In this document: positions 17,098 to 27,253 of the stretch, one piece after another
Numbering within the stretch: the stretch's first letter is position 1
Layout of the letters: the number at the start of each line of letters is the position of its first letter
DNA from: Roseovarius atlanticus
GTDB lineage: Bacteria > Pseudomonadota > Alphaproteobacteria > Rhodobacterales > Rhodobacteraceae
Length of the DNA: 64,000 nucleotides
NCBI RefSeq assembly: GCF_001441615.1
Contig: NZ_LAXJ01000006.1
Span: 54,652 to 118,651, forward strand
Direction of reading: 5' to 3'
Notes under the pieces: generated by a model
Told to the model about the DNA's origin: nothing
Database searches by the model: none
The model's input: the letters and a program-made list of their open reading frames with translations, nothing else
Program-made: the position numbers and the translations under genes

Positions 17098-17258
17098 TTC
17101 CACAACCTGGAACGAGATACCTTGCGGCGGAGCATAGGTCTGTTCGTGGCAATGACCAGAGCGATCTGAGAGGGCAGCGGCAGGGTGCCGAAATGCCGGT
17201 GCGTCGGGCGGGCGCTCTTACAAAGGCCCGCCTGGCACGGTGTCTTGATGGTGTGGCT

Positions 17259-17690
17259 TTAGCGCGCCTTGAGCGCGTCGCGGATTTCCACGAGCAGGTC
17301 GATCTCGTTGGGGCCGGGGGCCTCTTCGGGGGCTTCTTCCTTTTTCTTGAAGGCGGCGTCCTTCACCTTGTTCACGTAGCGCACCAGCATGAAGACGACG
17401 AAGGCGATGATCAGGAAGTTGATAACGGCCATGACGAACGCGCCCCAGGCGAAGACGGCGGCGCCGGCCTCGCGCGCGGCCTCGAGCGAGGCGCCCTCGG
17501 CCACGTCGCCGGACAGGACGATGTAGTTGTTGGTGAAATCGAGCCCGCCGGTGAAAAGACCGATGATCGGGTTGATCAGGTCTGCCACCATCGAAGAAAC
17601 GATGGCTGTGAAGGCAGCCCCGATGATGATGCCGACGGCCATGTCCATGACGTTACCGCGGGCAATGAAGTCTTTGAATTCGCTTAGCAT
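17259..17690 (-). CDS. mscL: large-conductance mechanosensitive channel
   Basis: 143 residues, typical MscL length. The conserved N-terminal amphipathic helix and TM1 ([27 protein letters not shown] region), the periplasmic loop, TM2 ([17 protein letters not shown]) and a charged C-terminal bundle ending [15 protein letters not shown] are all present. It forms a homopentameric pore that opens under hypo-osmotic shock. The gene is solitary and divergent from the hydantoinase A gene, with about 175 bases between them. Confidence 0.97.
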   Translation of the reverse strand: MLSEFKDFIARGNVMDMAVGIIIGAAFTAIVSSMVADLINPIIGLFTGGLDFTNNYIVLSGDVAEGASLEAAREAGAAVFAWGAFVMAVINFLIIAFVVFMLVRYVNKVKDAAFKKKEEAPEEAPGPNEIDLLVEIRDALKAR

Positions 17691-17792
17691 TTATATGTCC
17701 TCTTTCCGTGGCGAGGCTGTTTTCGCCCCTGCCGGAGCTTCCATTAGCACAGGTTAATGAAAACGTGTGACGATTTGTTTGGGGAAAGGTGC

Positions 17793-17861
17793 GGGGTCCC
17801 TTCGCGAGATTGACTTTTGCCGACCCCTCGCGGACGGTCCCTTTGGGTGCAGGCAAGGGAC
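17793..17861 (+). promoter_or_regulatory. folded 5' region hiding the ribosome site of the hydantoinase A gene
   Basis: GTCCCTT (17837-17843) is perfectly complementary to AAGGGAC (17855-17861), which contains the Shine-Dalgarno AAGGGA five bases before ATG 17866. A second GTCCCTT lies at 17796-17802. TTCGCGAG (17801-17808) can pair with CTCGCGGA (17827-17834), and GGGGTC (17793-17798) with GACCCC (17822-17827); these two cannot nest, so they would be alternatives. This suggests translational control, if transcription starts upstream of it. Confidence 0.4.
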
Positions 17862-17865
17862 GGCG

Positions 17866-19923
17866 ATGACAGACCGGCAGAATGGCACGATCGTGGGGAT
17901 CGACGTGGGCGGTACGTTCACCGACCTCGTGCAGCTTGATCCGGCCAGCGGCAAGGTGCGGTTGGCCAAGGTGCCGACCACGGTGGAAAACCAGGCCTTC
18001 GGTGTGATGAACGCGCTTGATGCCGCCGAGGCGGAGCTGGCGGCGATCGACCTGATCGTGCATGGCACCACGACGACGACCAACGCGGTGCTGGAACGCA
18101 AGCTGAGCCGGACGGGCCTGATCACCACGCAAGGCTTTCGTGACGTGCTGGAACTGGGCCGGCGGACACGGCCGCACGCCTATGGCATGACGGGGAACTT
18201 CACGCCGATCATTCCGCGCGATCTGCGGATCGAGGTGCCGGAACGGGTGGATGCGGCCGGAGACGTGGTGGTGCCGCTGGATGAGGATGCGGTGCGCGCG
18301 GCGGCGGAACGCCTGCTGGCGGAGGGATGCGAGGCGGTGGTGGTGCACTTCCTGCACGCCTATGCCAACCCGGGGCATGAACTGCGCGCCGGGGAGATAT
18401 TGGCTGAGGTCTGGCCCAACGATCACATCACGCTTGGACACGCGATCTTGCAGGAGAGCCGGGAATACGAGCGCGGCGTGACGGCGGCGGTGAATGCCAG
18501 CGTGCAGCCGATCCTCGACCGTTACCTGAAGCGTTTGACGGACAGTCTGTCGGAGGGCGGCTATGACCGCGATGTGCTGGTGATGAACGGCAATGGCGGC
18601 ATGGTGTCGGCGCGGCTGGTGGCGCGGGAGGCGGCCAAGACTGTGATGTCGGGGCCGGCCTCGGGCGTGATGGCGGCGGCCTATACCGGGCGACAGGCCG
18701 GGCTGGTAAACCTGATCACCTATGACATGGGCGGCACCTCGACCGACGTGGCGCTGATCCGGGGGGCCGAGCCGCCGGTGTCTCACGAGATCGAGATCGA
18801 GTACGCGATGCCCATCCACGTGCCGATGGTGGACGTGCGCACGGTGGGCGCGGGCGGCGGGTCCATCGCGAAGGTGAACGCGGCGGGGCTTTTGGATGTG
18901 GGGCCGGAGAGTGCCGGGGCCGATCCGGGGCCGATCTGTTACGGGCGGGGCGGGACGCGGCCGACGATTTCGGATGCCAACCTGATCCTGGGGCGGCTGG
19001 ACGCGGCCAGACTGGCCAAGACCGGAGCGGTGAGCGCTGGCGACGTGGCGCAGGCCTTTGCCCGGGACCTGGCCGAGCCGCTGGGGCTGGACGTGACCGA
19101 GGCGGCGCTGGCGGTGATCCGCATGGCGAACACCAAGATGGCGGGGGCCATTCGCATGGTGTCACTTTCGCTGGGGGCCGATCCGCGGGATTTCGCGCTC
19201 TTTGCCTTTGGCGGGGCTGGGCCGCTGCACGCCTGCGCGCTGGCGCGGGAGTTGGGCGTGCCGCGCGTGCTGGTGCCGGCGCGGCCCGGGATCACCAACG
19301 CGCTGGGCTGCGTGGTGGCGGACCTGCGGCATGATTTCGTGCAGACGGTGAACCGGCCTGTCCATGCGCTGGAGAAGGGCGCGTTGGCCGGGGTGTTCGC
19401 AGAGCAGGCGGCAGCGGGCAAGGCGATGCTGGACCGCGAGCGGGTGGCGATGACAGGTGTGCGGCATGTCTACAGCGTGGATATGCAGTTTGTCGGGCAG
19501 ACCCACCTGTTGCGCGTGCCGCTGGAGCGGCCGGACGTCACGCCGGAGGAGCTGCAGGCGCTGTTCGAGGACGTTTATTACGCCCGTTTCAAGGTGAGGC
19601 TGCCCGAAATCCGGGCGCAGGTGGTGACGGCAAACTGCTCGGTCGTTGGGGAACGGGCGCCGCTGGATCTGTCGGTGCTGGTGGACCCGGCGGGGCGCAA
19701 GGCAACGCTGGAGGAGGCGCAGACCGGGGCGCGGCGGGTGCGGTTCGAGGACGGCTGGTTGGAGACGCCGGTCTACTGGCGCGATCACCTGCCATTGGAG
19801 TTCCGTCTGGAAGGGCCCGCGATCGTGGCGCAGATGGACACGACCGTGCTGATCGAGCCGGGCTGCGTGGCGACCGGGGACGCGCATGGCAATATCCTGA
19901 TCGCGGTGGGAGAGGTGCCATGA
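17866..19923 (+). CDS. hydantoinase/oxoprolinase family protein, subunit A (HyuA-like)
   Basis: 685 residues with the ASKHA-type N terminus GIDVGGTFTDLVQLD, the TTTTTNAVLERK and YDMGGTSTDVALI blocks, and the C-terminal FAFGGAGPLHACALARELG motif of HyuA/5-oxoprolinase proteins. These subunits couple ATP hydrolysis to opening of cyclic amides or related carboxylations, together with subunit B. ATG 17866 fits family starts and the AAGGGA ribosome site; the frame is also open back to 17767, giving a possible 33-residue extension. It overlaps subunit B by ATGA. Substrate (hydantoin, N-methylhydantoin, oxoproline or other) is undetermined. Confidence 0.92.
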   Translation: MTDRQNGTIVGIDVGGTFTDLVQLDPASGKVRLAKVPTTVENQAFGVMNALDAAEAELAAIDLIVHGTTTTTNAVLERKLSRTGLITTQGFRDVLELGRRTRPHAYGMTGNFTPIIPRDLRIEVPERVDAAGDVVVPLDEDAVRAAAERLLAEGCEAVVVHFLHAYANPGHELRAGEILAEVWPNDHITLGHAILQESREYERGVTAAVNASVQPILDRYLKRLTDSLSEGGYDRDVLVMNGNGGMVSARLVAREAAKTVMSGPASGVMAAAYTGRQAGLVNLITYDMGGTSTDVALIRGAEPPVSHEIEIEYAMPIHVPMVDVRTVGAGGGSIAKVNAAGLLDVGPESAGADPGPICYGRGGTRPTISDANLILGRLDAARLAKTGAVSAGDVAQAFARDLAEPLGLDVTEAALAVIRMANTKMAGAIRMVSLSLGADPRDFALFAFGGAGPLHACALARELGVPRVLVPARPGITNALGCVVADLRHDFVQTVNRPVHALEKGALAGVFAEQAAAGKAMLDRERVAMTGVRHVYSVDMQFVGQTHLLRVPLERPDVTPEELQALFEDVYYARFKVRLPEIRAQVVTANCSVVGERAPLDLSVLVDPAGRKATLEEAQTGARRVRFEDGWLETPVYWRDHLPLEFRLEGPAIVAQMDTTVLIEPGCVATGDAHGNILIAVGEVP

Positions 19924-21653
19924 CGATTGATCCGATCACCCTGTCGGTCATCCAGGCCGGGTTGCAGCAGGTCTGCGACGAGATGGACCTGGCGTTTTCC
20001 CGCGCCGCGTTCTCGCCCGTGATTGCCGAGGCGAATGACCGGTCAGACGGGATATATGCCGCCGAGGACGGCGCGCTGATCGCGCAGGGGGCGGGCGGTC
20101 TGCCGGTGTTCGTGGGTACGATGCAGTATTCAACGGCGACCTTGATCGGGATGATCGGCGAGGGGCGCGTGGGGGCGCCCGAGCCGGGGGACATCTATAT
20201 TGTCAACGATCCTTACCTGGGCGGCACGCACCTGATGGATGTGCGCTTTGCGCGGCCCTTTTATAGGGGAGACCGCCTGTTCTGCTGGCTGTCGAATACC
20301 GGGCATTGGCCCGATACCGGCGGGGCGGTGCCGGGTGGCTTTTCCGCCAGTGCGACGGCAGTGGAGCAGGAGGGGCTGCGCCTGCCGCCGGTGAAACTGT
20401 TCAAGCGGGGGCGGATGGATGATGAGATATACAGCATCATCTATTCCAACATCCGCGTGGCGGACCAGCGGATCGGCGACGTGCGGGCGCAGGCGGCGGC
20501 GCTGGACCTGGGGGCCGAGCGTCTGGGGGCGCTGATGGACCGTTATGGCGATGACGTGGTCGAGGCCGCGATTGCCGAGCTGCGGGAGCGCGCGGCGCAG
20601 CAGATGCGGCGGTTCATCCAGGAGATACCGGGCGGAGAATACGGCTCGGTTGCGTGGATCGACAGCGATGGCGTGGTCGATGCGCCTTTGGCGATCCGCC
20701 TGAAAGTCACGCGGGAGGCGGAGCGGCTGGTTTTTGATTTCACCGGGTCGGCGCCACCGTGCCTGGGGCCGATGAACTCGGTCCGGGCGACGACGCTCAG
20801 TTCGGTCTACCTGGCGATGCGGCATATCTTTCCCGACGTGCCGATCAGCGCGGGGGCGTTCGAGCCGTTGGAGGTGACGGGGATCGAGGGCACGTTCCTG
20901 GATGCGCAGTATCCGCGCCCGGTGTCGGGCTGTGCCGCCGAGGTCAGCCAGCGGATCGCGGAGGCGGTGTTTGCCGCGCTGGTGCAGGCGCTGCCCGACC
21001 GGGTGACGGCGGCCCCGGCGGGGACGAGCGGGAACTTCGCGCTGGGCGGGCACGATCCGGCGAAGGGGCGCGATTTCGTGATGTACCAGCTGTCGGGCGG
21101 CGGCTATGGCGGCTGGGCGGACGGCGACGGGCTGAGCAACGGCTGTTCCACCATCGGCATTTCCAAGGCGCCGCCGGTGGAGATCATGGAGCAGGCATAT
21201 CCGGTGCTCTACCACCGTTACGCGCTGCGCGAAGGGTCGGGCGGTGCGGGCCGTATGCGCGGCGGTTTCGGCCTTGATTACGAGCTGGAGCTGCGGCGCG
21301 GGCAGGCCAAGGCGAGCTTTGTCATGGATCACGGGCGGTTCGGGCCGCAAGGGGCGCTGGGCGGCGGCGACGGCGCGCCCAACGAGGTGACGGTGTGGCG
21401 GGGGGGTATGCCCTATACGCCGGTGCATCTGTCGAAAGAGCAGGACATTCCGCTGGGTCCCGGAGACCGCGTGCGCGTGAAGACGCCCGGTGGCGGCGGC
21501 TATGGCGACCCGATGCAGCGGGATCCGGGGCTGGTGGCCGAGGATGTGCGGCTGGGGCGCTACTCGGTCGACGAGGCGGAGCGGCTCTTTGGCGTGGTGA
21601 TCGAGGAGGGCGCGGTGGACGACGTGGCGACCACGCAGCGGCGGTTGGGGTGA
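19920..21653 (+). CDS. hydantoinase B family protein (HyuB-like)
   Basis: 577 residues, the usual length for the B subunit. Family motifs include the N-terminal DPITLSVIQAGLQQVCDEMD, the GDIYIVNDPYLGGTHLMDV block and the C-terminal VKTPGGGGYGDPMQRDP. It starts inside the stop codon of the A subunit (ATGA), so stoichiometric expression is expected. It acts with subunit A in ATP-dependent cyclic amide hydrolysis or a related carboxylase reaction. No hydantoin transporter or racemase is adjacent. Confidence 0.92.
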   Translation: MTIDPITLSVIQAGLQQVCDEMDLAFSRAAFSPVIAEANDRSDGIYAAEDGALIAQGAGGLPVFVGTMQYSTATLIGMIGEGRVGAPEPGDIYIVNDPYLGGTHLMDVRFARPFYRGDRLFCWLSNTGHWPDTGGAVPGGFSASATAVEQEGLRLPPVKLFKRGRMDDEIYSIIYSNIRVADQRIGDVRAQAAALDLGAERLGALMDRYGDDVVEAAIAELRERAAQQMRRFIQEIPGGEYGSVAWIDSDGVVDAPLAIRLKVTREAERLVFDFTGSAPPCLGPMNSVRATTLSSVYLAMRHIFPDVPISAGAFEPLEVTGIEGTFLDAQYPRPVSGCAAEVSQRIAEAVFAALVQALPDRVTAAPAGTSGNFALGGHDPAKGRDFVMYQLSGGGYGGWADGDGLSNGCSTIGISKAPPVEIMEQAYPVLYHRYALREGSGGAGRMRGGFGLDYELELRRGQAKASFVMDHGRFGPQGALGGGDGAPNEVTVWRGGMPYTPVHLSKEQDIPLGPGDRVRVKTPGGGGYGDPMQRDPGLVAEDVRLGRYSVDEAERLFGVVIEEGAVDDVATTQRRLG

Positions 21654-21763
21654 GGCTGGTCGCGGATCGACGGGCCGCGGTGCGGCGAACCAAGTGTTTT
21701 TCTGTCGCGCTTTATGTCAGCCGGATCCGCCAGAGTTTCGAGCGAGGCACCCAGCCCAGCCAG

Positions 21764-21832
21764 ATCGCCGTGCCGGGGGGCGGCCCGGCGATGCGCGGCG
21801 GCGCGGCAGGGCCGCGCCTTGATTCCGCGCGG
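21764..21832. repeat. two-hairpin intergenic element, copy B
   Basis: Hairpin 1 pairs ATCGCCG (21764-21770) with CGGCGAT (21786-21792). Hairpin 2 pairs GGCGCGGC (21800-21807) with GCCGCGCC (21811-21818). It ends TTGATTCCGCGCG. Layout matches copy A at 5982-6048; base pairs differ but remain paired. It lies between the convergent hydantoinase B and glmM genes. Confidence 0.65.
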
Positions 21833-21860
21833 GGCGTAAATCGGCAGCTTGGTGAGGACG

Positions 21861-23204
21861 TCAGACGGTCGCCTGTTTCACCGCGCCGACCACATCGTCC
21901 AGCACCGTGTCCAAAAGGGCGGGGTCCAGAGATTCGCCCATGACGCGGATCAGGGGCTCTGTGCCTGACTTGCGGATCAGCAGGCGGCCGTCGCTGCCCA
22001 GCTTCTTCTCGCCGTCGGCGATGGCCTGTTGCACCCTGTCGGCCTCTAGCGGGGTCTGGCCGGACTGGTAGCGGACATTGACCAGCTTTTGCGGGATGGG
22101 AGTGAAGACGCGCGCCAGTTCGCTGGCCTTCTGGCCGGTTTCGACCATCGAGGCGAGGAATTGCAGCGCGCCGATCAGCCCGTCGCCGGTGGTGGCATAA
22201 TCGGTCATGACGATATGGCCGGATTGCTCGCCGCCCAGGTTGTGGCCGCTGGCGCGCATCTCCTCGACCACGTAGCGGTCGCCAACCTTGGTGCGCTTGA
22301 GGCCGATGCCCCTGGATTCCAGATGCCGTTCCAGCCCGAGATTAGACATGACGGTGGCGACCAGCGCATCGCCCTTCAGCCGGCCCTCGGCGGCCCAGCG
22401 GGTGGCGATGAGGGCCATGATCTGGTCCCCGTCGGCGATATGCCCGGTCTCATCGATCAGCACGACGCGGTCGGCATCGCCGTCGAGGCAGATGCCAAGA
22501 TCGGCGCGGGTTTCCAGCACCTTGCGCGCCGCCGCATCCGGGTGGGTGGAGCCGCATTCGAAGTTGATGTTGGTGCCGTCGGGTTCGATCCCCATCGGGA
22601 TCACGTCCGCGCCCAGTTCCCAGAGCACGGCGGGCGCGGTCTTGTAGGCGGCCCCGTTGGCGCAGTCGACCACGATGCGCAGACCCTCAAGCCGGCCGCG
22701 ATAGGGGAAGGTGGTCTTGGCATACTCGACATAGCGGCCGCGGGCGTCCTCGAACCGCTTGGCGCGGCCGATGTTCTCCGGCTTGGCGAGGCGGGCGCCG
22801 TCTTGCAGCAGTTGTTCGATGCCGGCCTCGGACTCGTCTGACAGCTTGAAGCCGTCGGGGCCGAAAAGCTTGATCCCGTTGTCGCTGGCGGGGTTGTGGC
22901 TGGCCGAGATCATCACGCCGACATCGGCGCGCAGCGAGTGCGTGAGGTAGCCGACGGCGGGCGTGGGCACGGGGCCCAGCAGGAACACGTCCATGCCGGT
23001 CGAGGCGAAGCCGGCGGTGAGGGCGTATTCGATCATGTAGCCCGACAGGCGCGTGTCCTTGCCGATCACCACGCGGTGTTCCTGATTGTCGCGGCGGAAA
23101 TGACGCCCGGCGGCGGCGCCCAGTTTCAGGGCGAGTTCGGCGGTCATCGGCCATGTATTGGCCTCGCCCCGGACGCCATCGGTTCCGAAGAGTTTGTCAG
23201 CCAT
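21861..23204 (-). CDS. glmM: phosphoglucosamine mutase
   Basis: 447 residues. It interconverts glucosamine-6-phosphate and glucosamine-1-phosphate for UDP-GlcNAc, hence peptidoglycan and LPS. Visible: N-terminal [16 protein letters not shown], the phosphoserine loop [17 protein letters not shown] (catalytic Ser), the metal loop LDGDADR, and the C-terminal phosphate-binding [15 protein letters not shown] 23204 is chosen because it gives the standard N terminus and has AAAGGTG upstream; an open extension to 23315 is not family-like. The gene appears monocistronic. Confidence 0.97.
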   Translation of the reverse strand: MADKLFGTDGVRGEANTWPMTAELALKLGAAAGRHFRRDNQEHRVVIGKDTRLSGYMIEYALTAGFASTGMDVFLLGPVPTPAVGYLTHSLRADVGVMISASHNPASDNGIKLFGPDGFKLSDESEAGIEQLLQDGARLAKPENIGRAKRFEDARGRYVEYAKTTFPYRGRLEGLRIVVDCANGAAYKTAPAVLWELGADVIPMGIEPDGTNINFECGSTHPDAAARKVLETRADLGICLDGDADRVVLIDETGHIADGDQIMALIATRWAAEGRLKGDALVATVMSNLGLERHLESRGIGLKRTKVGDRYVVEEMRASGHNLGGEQSGHIVMTDYATTGDGLIGALQFLASMVETGQKASELARVFTPIPQKLVNVRYQSGQTPLEADRVQQAIADGEKKLGSDGRLLIRKSGTEPLIRVMGESLDPALLDTVLDDVVGAVKQATV

Positions 23205-23410
23205 GCACCCGCACCTTTTGCCCCGTGACGTTTTTATGACCATTCTCATACAAGCGCGGCGGCACGCTGTCCAATGGTGCGCGCGGGCATGAGCCATTTG
23301 TGGCATAGACCGCATAGTGCCGCGCGCCTGTCGCAGATGCGCGTTGACGGCGCACGAAGCGGGACCGCATAAGAAGGCGGGGGCGACAGGCAGATCAGGG
23401 GCGAGACCCG

Positions 23411-24757
23411 ATGAAGATTGCGATGATTGGAACCGGCTATGTCGGGCTTGTGTCCGGGGTCTGTTTCTCGGATTTCGGGCATGACGTCGTGTGCGTGGAC
23501 AAGGACGCCGCCAAGGTCGAAAAGCTGAACCGCGGCGAGGTGCCGATCTACGAGCCGGGGCTGGATGTTCTGATGCAGAAGAACGTCGAGGCCGGGCGGC
23601 TGTCGTTCACTCAGGACCTGCCGCAGGCGCTGGACGGGGCGGAGGCCGTGTTCATCGCCGTTGGCACGCCGACGCGGCGCGGGGACGGACATGCCGACCT
23701 GACCTATGTGATGGCCGCGGCGCAGGAAGTGGCGAAGCTGGCAAAGGATTATATCGTGATCGTCACCAAGTCGACGGTGCCCGTGGGCACCAACCGGCAG
23801 CTGAAACAAGCGGTGCGCAAGGCCAATCCGGATCTGGATTTCGACGTCGCCTCGAACCCGGAATTCCTGCGCGAAGGCGCGGCGATCGAGGATTTCATGA
23901 AACCCGACCGCGTGGTCGTGGGGGTACAGTCGCAGCGCGCGGCGGAGGTGATGGAGGACATCTATCGCCCGCTTTACCTGCGCGAGTTTCCGATCCTGGT
24001 CACGGACTTGGAAAGCGCCGAGATGATCAAATACGCGGCGAACGCCTTTCTGGCGACCAAGATCACCTTCATCAACGAGATCGCTGCACTGTGCGAACGC
24101 ACCGGCGCGGACGTCAAGCAGGTGAGCCGGGGCATGGGCCTGGACGGGCGGATCGGCAACAAGTTCCTGCACGCCGGGCCGGGCTATGGCGGCAGCTGCT
24201 TTCCCAAGGACACGCGCGCGCTGGCGCGGACGGGGCAGGAATACGGCGTGCCGCTGCACATCACCGAGGCGGTGATCGCCGTCAACGAAGAGATGAAGCG
24301 GCGGATGATCGACAAGCTGCTGGATCTTTGCGAGGGCAGCTTCAACGGCAAGACCATCGCGGTTCTGGGGGCAACGTTCAAGCCCAACACCGACGACATG
24401 CGCGAGGCGCCGTCGCTGACCATCGTGCCGGCGCTGGTGGGCGGCGGGGCGAAGGTGCGGATCTGCGACCCGCAGGGCGAGCGTGAAGGCACCGAGCGCC
24501 TGCCGGGCGTGCAATGGGTCGAGAACGCCTACAAGGCGGTGGGCAATGCCGATCTTGTGGTGATCCTGACGGAATGGAACGAGTTCCGGGCGCTGGACCT
24601 GAAGCGGATCGCGCGGCGGATGAACGTCGCCCGGATGGCGGATCTGCGGAACATCTATTCGGTCAAGGACGCCAAGCGGGCCGGCTTTGTCGCCTATGAC
24701 AGCGTGGGACGCACGGCGTTCGAGCGCAAGCCCGAGGCGGAAGAAGCCGCCGAGTAG
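23411..24757 (+). CDS. ugd: UDP-glucose 6-dehydrogenase
   Basis: 448 residues. It oxidises UDP-glucose to UDP-glucuronate with two NAD+, feeding exopolysaccharide or capsule synthesis. The N-terminal Rossmann motif [19 protein letters not shown], the VPVGTN loop, the catalytic-Cys block [16 protein letters not shown] (about 255-270) and the C-terminal [15 protein letters not shown] are intact. AGGGGCGAG precedes ATG. Its stop lies one base from the stop of a convergent amidohydrolase gene. No polysaccharide cluster is adjacent. A GDP-mannose dehydrogenase is excluded by the motif set. Confidence 0.95.
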   Translation: MKIAMIGTGYVGLVSGVCFSDFGHDVVCVDKDAAKVEKLNRGEVPIYEPGLDVLMQKNVEAGRLSFTQDLPQALDGAEAVFIAVGTPTRRGDGHADLTYVMAAAQEVAKLAKDYIVIVTKSTVPVGTNRQLKQAVRKANPDLDFDVASNPEFLREGAAIEDFMKPDRVVVGVQSQRAAEVMEDIYRPLYLREFPILVTDLESAEMIKYAANAFLATKITFINEIAALCERTGADVKQVSRGMGLDGRIGNKFLHAGPGYGGSCFPKDTRALARTGQEYGVPLHITEAVIAVNEEMKRRMIDKLLDLCEGSFNGKTIAVLGATFKPNTDDMREAPSLTIVPALVGGGAKVRICDPQGEREGTERLPGVQWVENAYKAVGNADLVVILTEWNEFRALDLKRIARRMNVARMADLRNIYSVKDAKRAGFVAYDSVGRTAFERKPEAEEAAE

Positions 24758-24758
24758 G

Positions 24759-25913
24759 TCAGGCGCCCAGCTCGGCCCGCGCCACGGCGACCCAGAAGGC
24801 CGCGCCGTGGGCGAGGGCCGCGTCGTTAAAGTCGTAATCCGCCGAATGGAGCGGGCGGGCGTGCGGCCCTTCGGTGCCGTTGCCCATCAGCACGAAGCAG
24901 CCCGGGCGCGTGGCGGCCATCTCGGCGAAATCCTCGGAAAAGAGTTTCGGCGGGCAGGCGCTGTCCATTGGTGCGCCGATGGCCTGCGCGGCGGCGGTGG
25001 CGGTGGCGACGGGTTGGGGCGCGTTGATGGTGGGGCGGAAGATCGTGTGGTAGGCGACATGGCCGCTGACGTCATGGGCGGCGCAGATACCATCGACGAT
25101 GCGGCGCATCGCGGTCTCGATCCGGGCGTTGACCTCGGGCGTGAGGGCGCGGGCGTCGCCGGTGAGGGTGGCGCGGCCAGGCAGGACGTTGCGCTTGCCG
25201 TCGGTCTCGAACCCGGTGACCGAGACGACGCCGTTCTGCGCCGGGTCGAGCTTGCGCGAGACGATGGTTTGCAAGGTGCCGACGATCTCGGCCCCTATGG
25301 TGATGGCGTCGGCGCCCATGTGGGGCAGGGCGGCGTGGCCGCCGCGGGCTTCGACGGTAATTTCGAAGAGTGCTTCGCTGGCGGTGATTGGCCCCGCGCG
25401 AGTGGCGAAGTGGCCCACGGGCATTCCGGGAATGTTGTGCATCCCATAGACGGCCTCGACGTCGAAACGGTCGAATACGCCATCGGCGATCATGGCGGCG
25501 GCGCCTTGGCCGTGCTCCTCGTTCGGCTGGAAGAGGAAGACGATGCGGCCGGAAAGGTCGCCCGCTTCGGCCAGGGCTTTTGCCGCGCCGAGGGCCATGG
25601 TGGTGTGACCGTCATGGCCGCAGGCGTGCATCTGGCCGGGCACCTCCGAGCGGTGGGCAAAACCGTTCTGCTCGGTGATGGGCAGCGCGTCCATGTCGGC
25701 GCGGATGGCGATGGTGCGGGTGCCGTTGCCCTTTTGCAGGATGCCGACGACGCCGGACTGGCCGATCCCGGTGTGAACCTTCAGCCCGAAGCCGCGCAGA
25801 AGGTCGGCCACGCGGGCGCTGGTGCGGGGCAGGTCGAAGCCCAGTTCCGGCATCCGGTGAAAGGCATGGCGCCATTCGGTCATCTGCGCGGAGAGGTCGG
25901 GCGGGAAGGTCAT
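24759..25913 (-). CDS. M20D amidohydrolase (hippurate hydrolase-like)
   Basis: 384 residues of the M20D peptidase/aminoacylase family. Metal-binding motifs are HACGHDGHTTMALGAA (about 100) and FLFQPNEEHGQGAAAM; a dimerisation domain occupies the middle and the C-terminal LFSEDFAEMA is present. It hydrolyses N-acyl amino acids or similar amides. ATG 25913 overlaps the stop of the upstream glycerate kinase by ATGA, so the two are an operon. The frame is open further upstream, but that part is shadow of the kinase. Confidence 0.92.
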   Translation of the reverse strand: MTFPPDLSAQMTEWRHAFHRMPELGFDLPRTSARVADLLRGFGLKVHTGIGQSGVVGILQKGNGTRTIAIRADMDALPITEQNGFAHRSEVPGQMHACGHDGHTTMALGAAKALAEAGDLSGRIVFLFQPNEEHGQGAAAMIADGVFDRFDVEAVYGMHNIPGMPVGHFATRAGPITASEALFEITVEARGGHAALPHMGADAITIGAEIVGTLQTIVSRKLDPAQNGVVSVTGFETDGKRNVLPGRATLTGDARALTPEVNARIETAMRRIVDGICAAHDVSGHVAYHTIFRPTINAPQPVATATAAAQAIGAPMDSACPPKLFSEDFAEMAATRPGCFVLMGNGTEGPHARPLHSADYDFNDAALAHGAAFWVAVARAELGA

Positions 25914-27145
25914 GACCCTGGCAGGACGAGGATGGCGCGGAAGTCGTTCACGTTGGTGAGCGTGGGGCCGGTCACGACCTGGTCTCCGATGCGCCCGAAG
26001 AAGCCGTGCGCGTCGTTGATGGCGAGCGCATCGGCGGCGTCGGGGGCCTTGGATAGCGTTTCGGGTGAGATGACCGCGCCTGCGACCTCTGCCGCGCCGT
26101 CGACGCCGTCGGTGTCGCAGGCCAGCGCGTGGATGCCGGGCGCGCGGTCGAGGGCGAGGGCGAGGGCGAGGCAATATTCGGCGTTGGGGCCGCCGATGCC
26201 GTTGCCGCGGCGGGTGACGGTGAGTTCGCCGCCCGACAGGAGGAGGACGGGTTTGTCGCCCTGAGCCTTGCGCGCGAGGGCGGCATGGTCGGCGGCGACG
26301 TCGCGGGCCTCGCCTTCGAGGGCGTCTCCGAGGATTTGCACCTCGATGCCTTCCGCTTCGGCGATTTCGGCGGCGGCGGCGAGCGATTGCGAGGGGGCGG
26401 CGTAGATCACGTTTTCCACGGTCGACAGGCGCGGATCGTCGGGGGGCAGGGGGTTGCCGCCCGCGGTCAGGTAGTCGGTGATGGACGGCGACGGCGTGAC
26501 GTTCCAGCGGTTGAGGGTTTCCAGCGCGCGGGCCGGGGTGCCGGTGTCGCCCACGGTGGGGCCGCTGGCGATGTCGCTTGGGTTGTCGCCGGGCACGTCC
26601 GATATCAGCAGGGCCAGCATCCTGGCCGGGTAGGCGGCGGCGGCCAGTTTGCCGCCCTTGACCGCCGAGATCTGTTTGCGGATGCCGTTGATGGCGCCGA
26701 TGGGCGCGCCGGAGGCCAGCAGCGCGTCGGTCAGCGCCTGTTTCTCGTTGAGCGTGATCCCCTTGGCGGGCGCACAGAGGAGCGCGGAGCCGCCGCCGGA
26801 GATGAGGGCCAGCACGGTGTCGCCTTCGCCGCAGGTGTCCAGCAGGGCCAGCATCCGGCGGGTGGCGTCGACACCGGCCTGATCCGGCACGGGATGCGCG
26901 GCCTCGACAATCTCGATGCGTTCGCAGGGGCGGGCATAGCCGTAGCGGGTGATCACCAGGCCCTCGCAGGGGCCATAGGCGGCCTCGACCGCCTCGGCCA
27001 TGCGGGCGCTGGCCTTGCCGGCGCCGATCACCACCAGTCGACCCTCGGGACGGGCTGGAAGGTGCGCGGCGAGGCTTTGCATCGGGTCGGCCACCTCCAC
27101 GGCGCGATCAAAGAGGCGGCGCAGGAAGCTGTCGGGGTCTTGCAT
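25910..27145 (-). CDS. glycerate 2-kinase (MOFRL family)
   Basis: 411 residues, matching D-glycerate 2-kinase/hydroxypyruvate reductase-type (TtuD/GckA) proteins. The N-terminal VVIGAGKASARMAEAVE, the phosphate-binding ALISGGGSALLCAPA and the C-terminal MOFRL domain (LLSGGELTVT, GGPNAEYCLALAL, ACDTDGVDG) are clear. It converts D-glycerate to 2-phosphoglycerate in glyoxylate/serine-cycle-type metabolism. ATG 27145 has CGGAG upstream. It is translationally coupled to the M20D amidohydrolase, an unexpected pairing. Confidence 0.9.
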   Translation of the reverse strand: MQDPDSFLRRLFDRAVEVADPMQSLAAHLPARPEGRLVVIGAGKASARMAEAVEAAYGPCEGLVITRYGYARPCERIEIVEAAHPVPDQAGVDATRRMLALLDTCGEGDTVLALISGGGSALLCAPAKGITLNEKQALTDALLASGAPIGAINGIRKQISAVKGGKLAAAAYPARMLALLISDVPGDNPSDIASGPTVGDTGTPARALETLNRWNVTPSPSITDYLTAGGNPLPPDDPRLSTVENVIYAAPSQSLAAAAEIAEAEGIEVQILGDALEGEARDVAADHAALARKAQGDKPVLLLSGGELTVTRRGNGIGGPNAEYCLALALALDRAPGIHALACDTDGVDGAAEVAGAVISPETLSKAPDAADALAINDAHGFFGRIGDQVVTGPTLTNVNDFRAILVLPGS

Positions 27146-27253
27146 GAGGCGCTCCGGGTCTTGTGGTTGACGCAGCGTAGCGCGGTGTGCGGCGCGTGCA
27201 AGCACAGCCTGCCCAGCTTGACAAAACCGGGGTCAGAGGCGACAGACGCGGCC

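Noticed and set aside
24687..26264. Long plus-strand open frame opposite the M20D amidohydrolase
   Set aside because: Gly/Ala/Val shadow composition without any domain; the minus-strand enzyme has all motifs.
27180..27253. Fluoride riboswitch before crcB
   Set aside because: The short upstream region lacks the conserved aptamer pairing and loop sequences.
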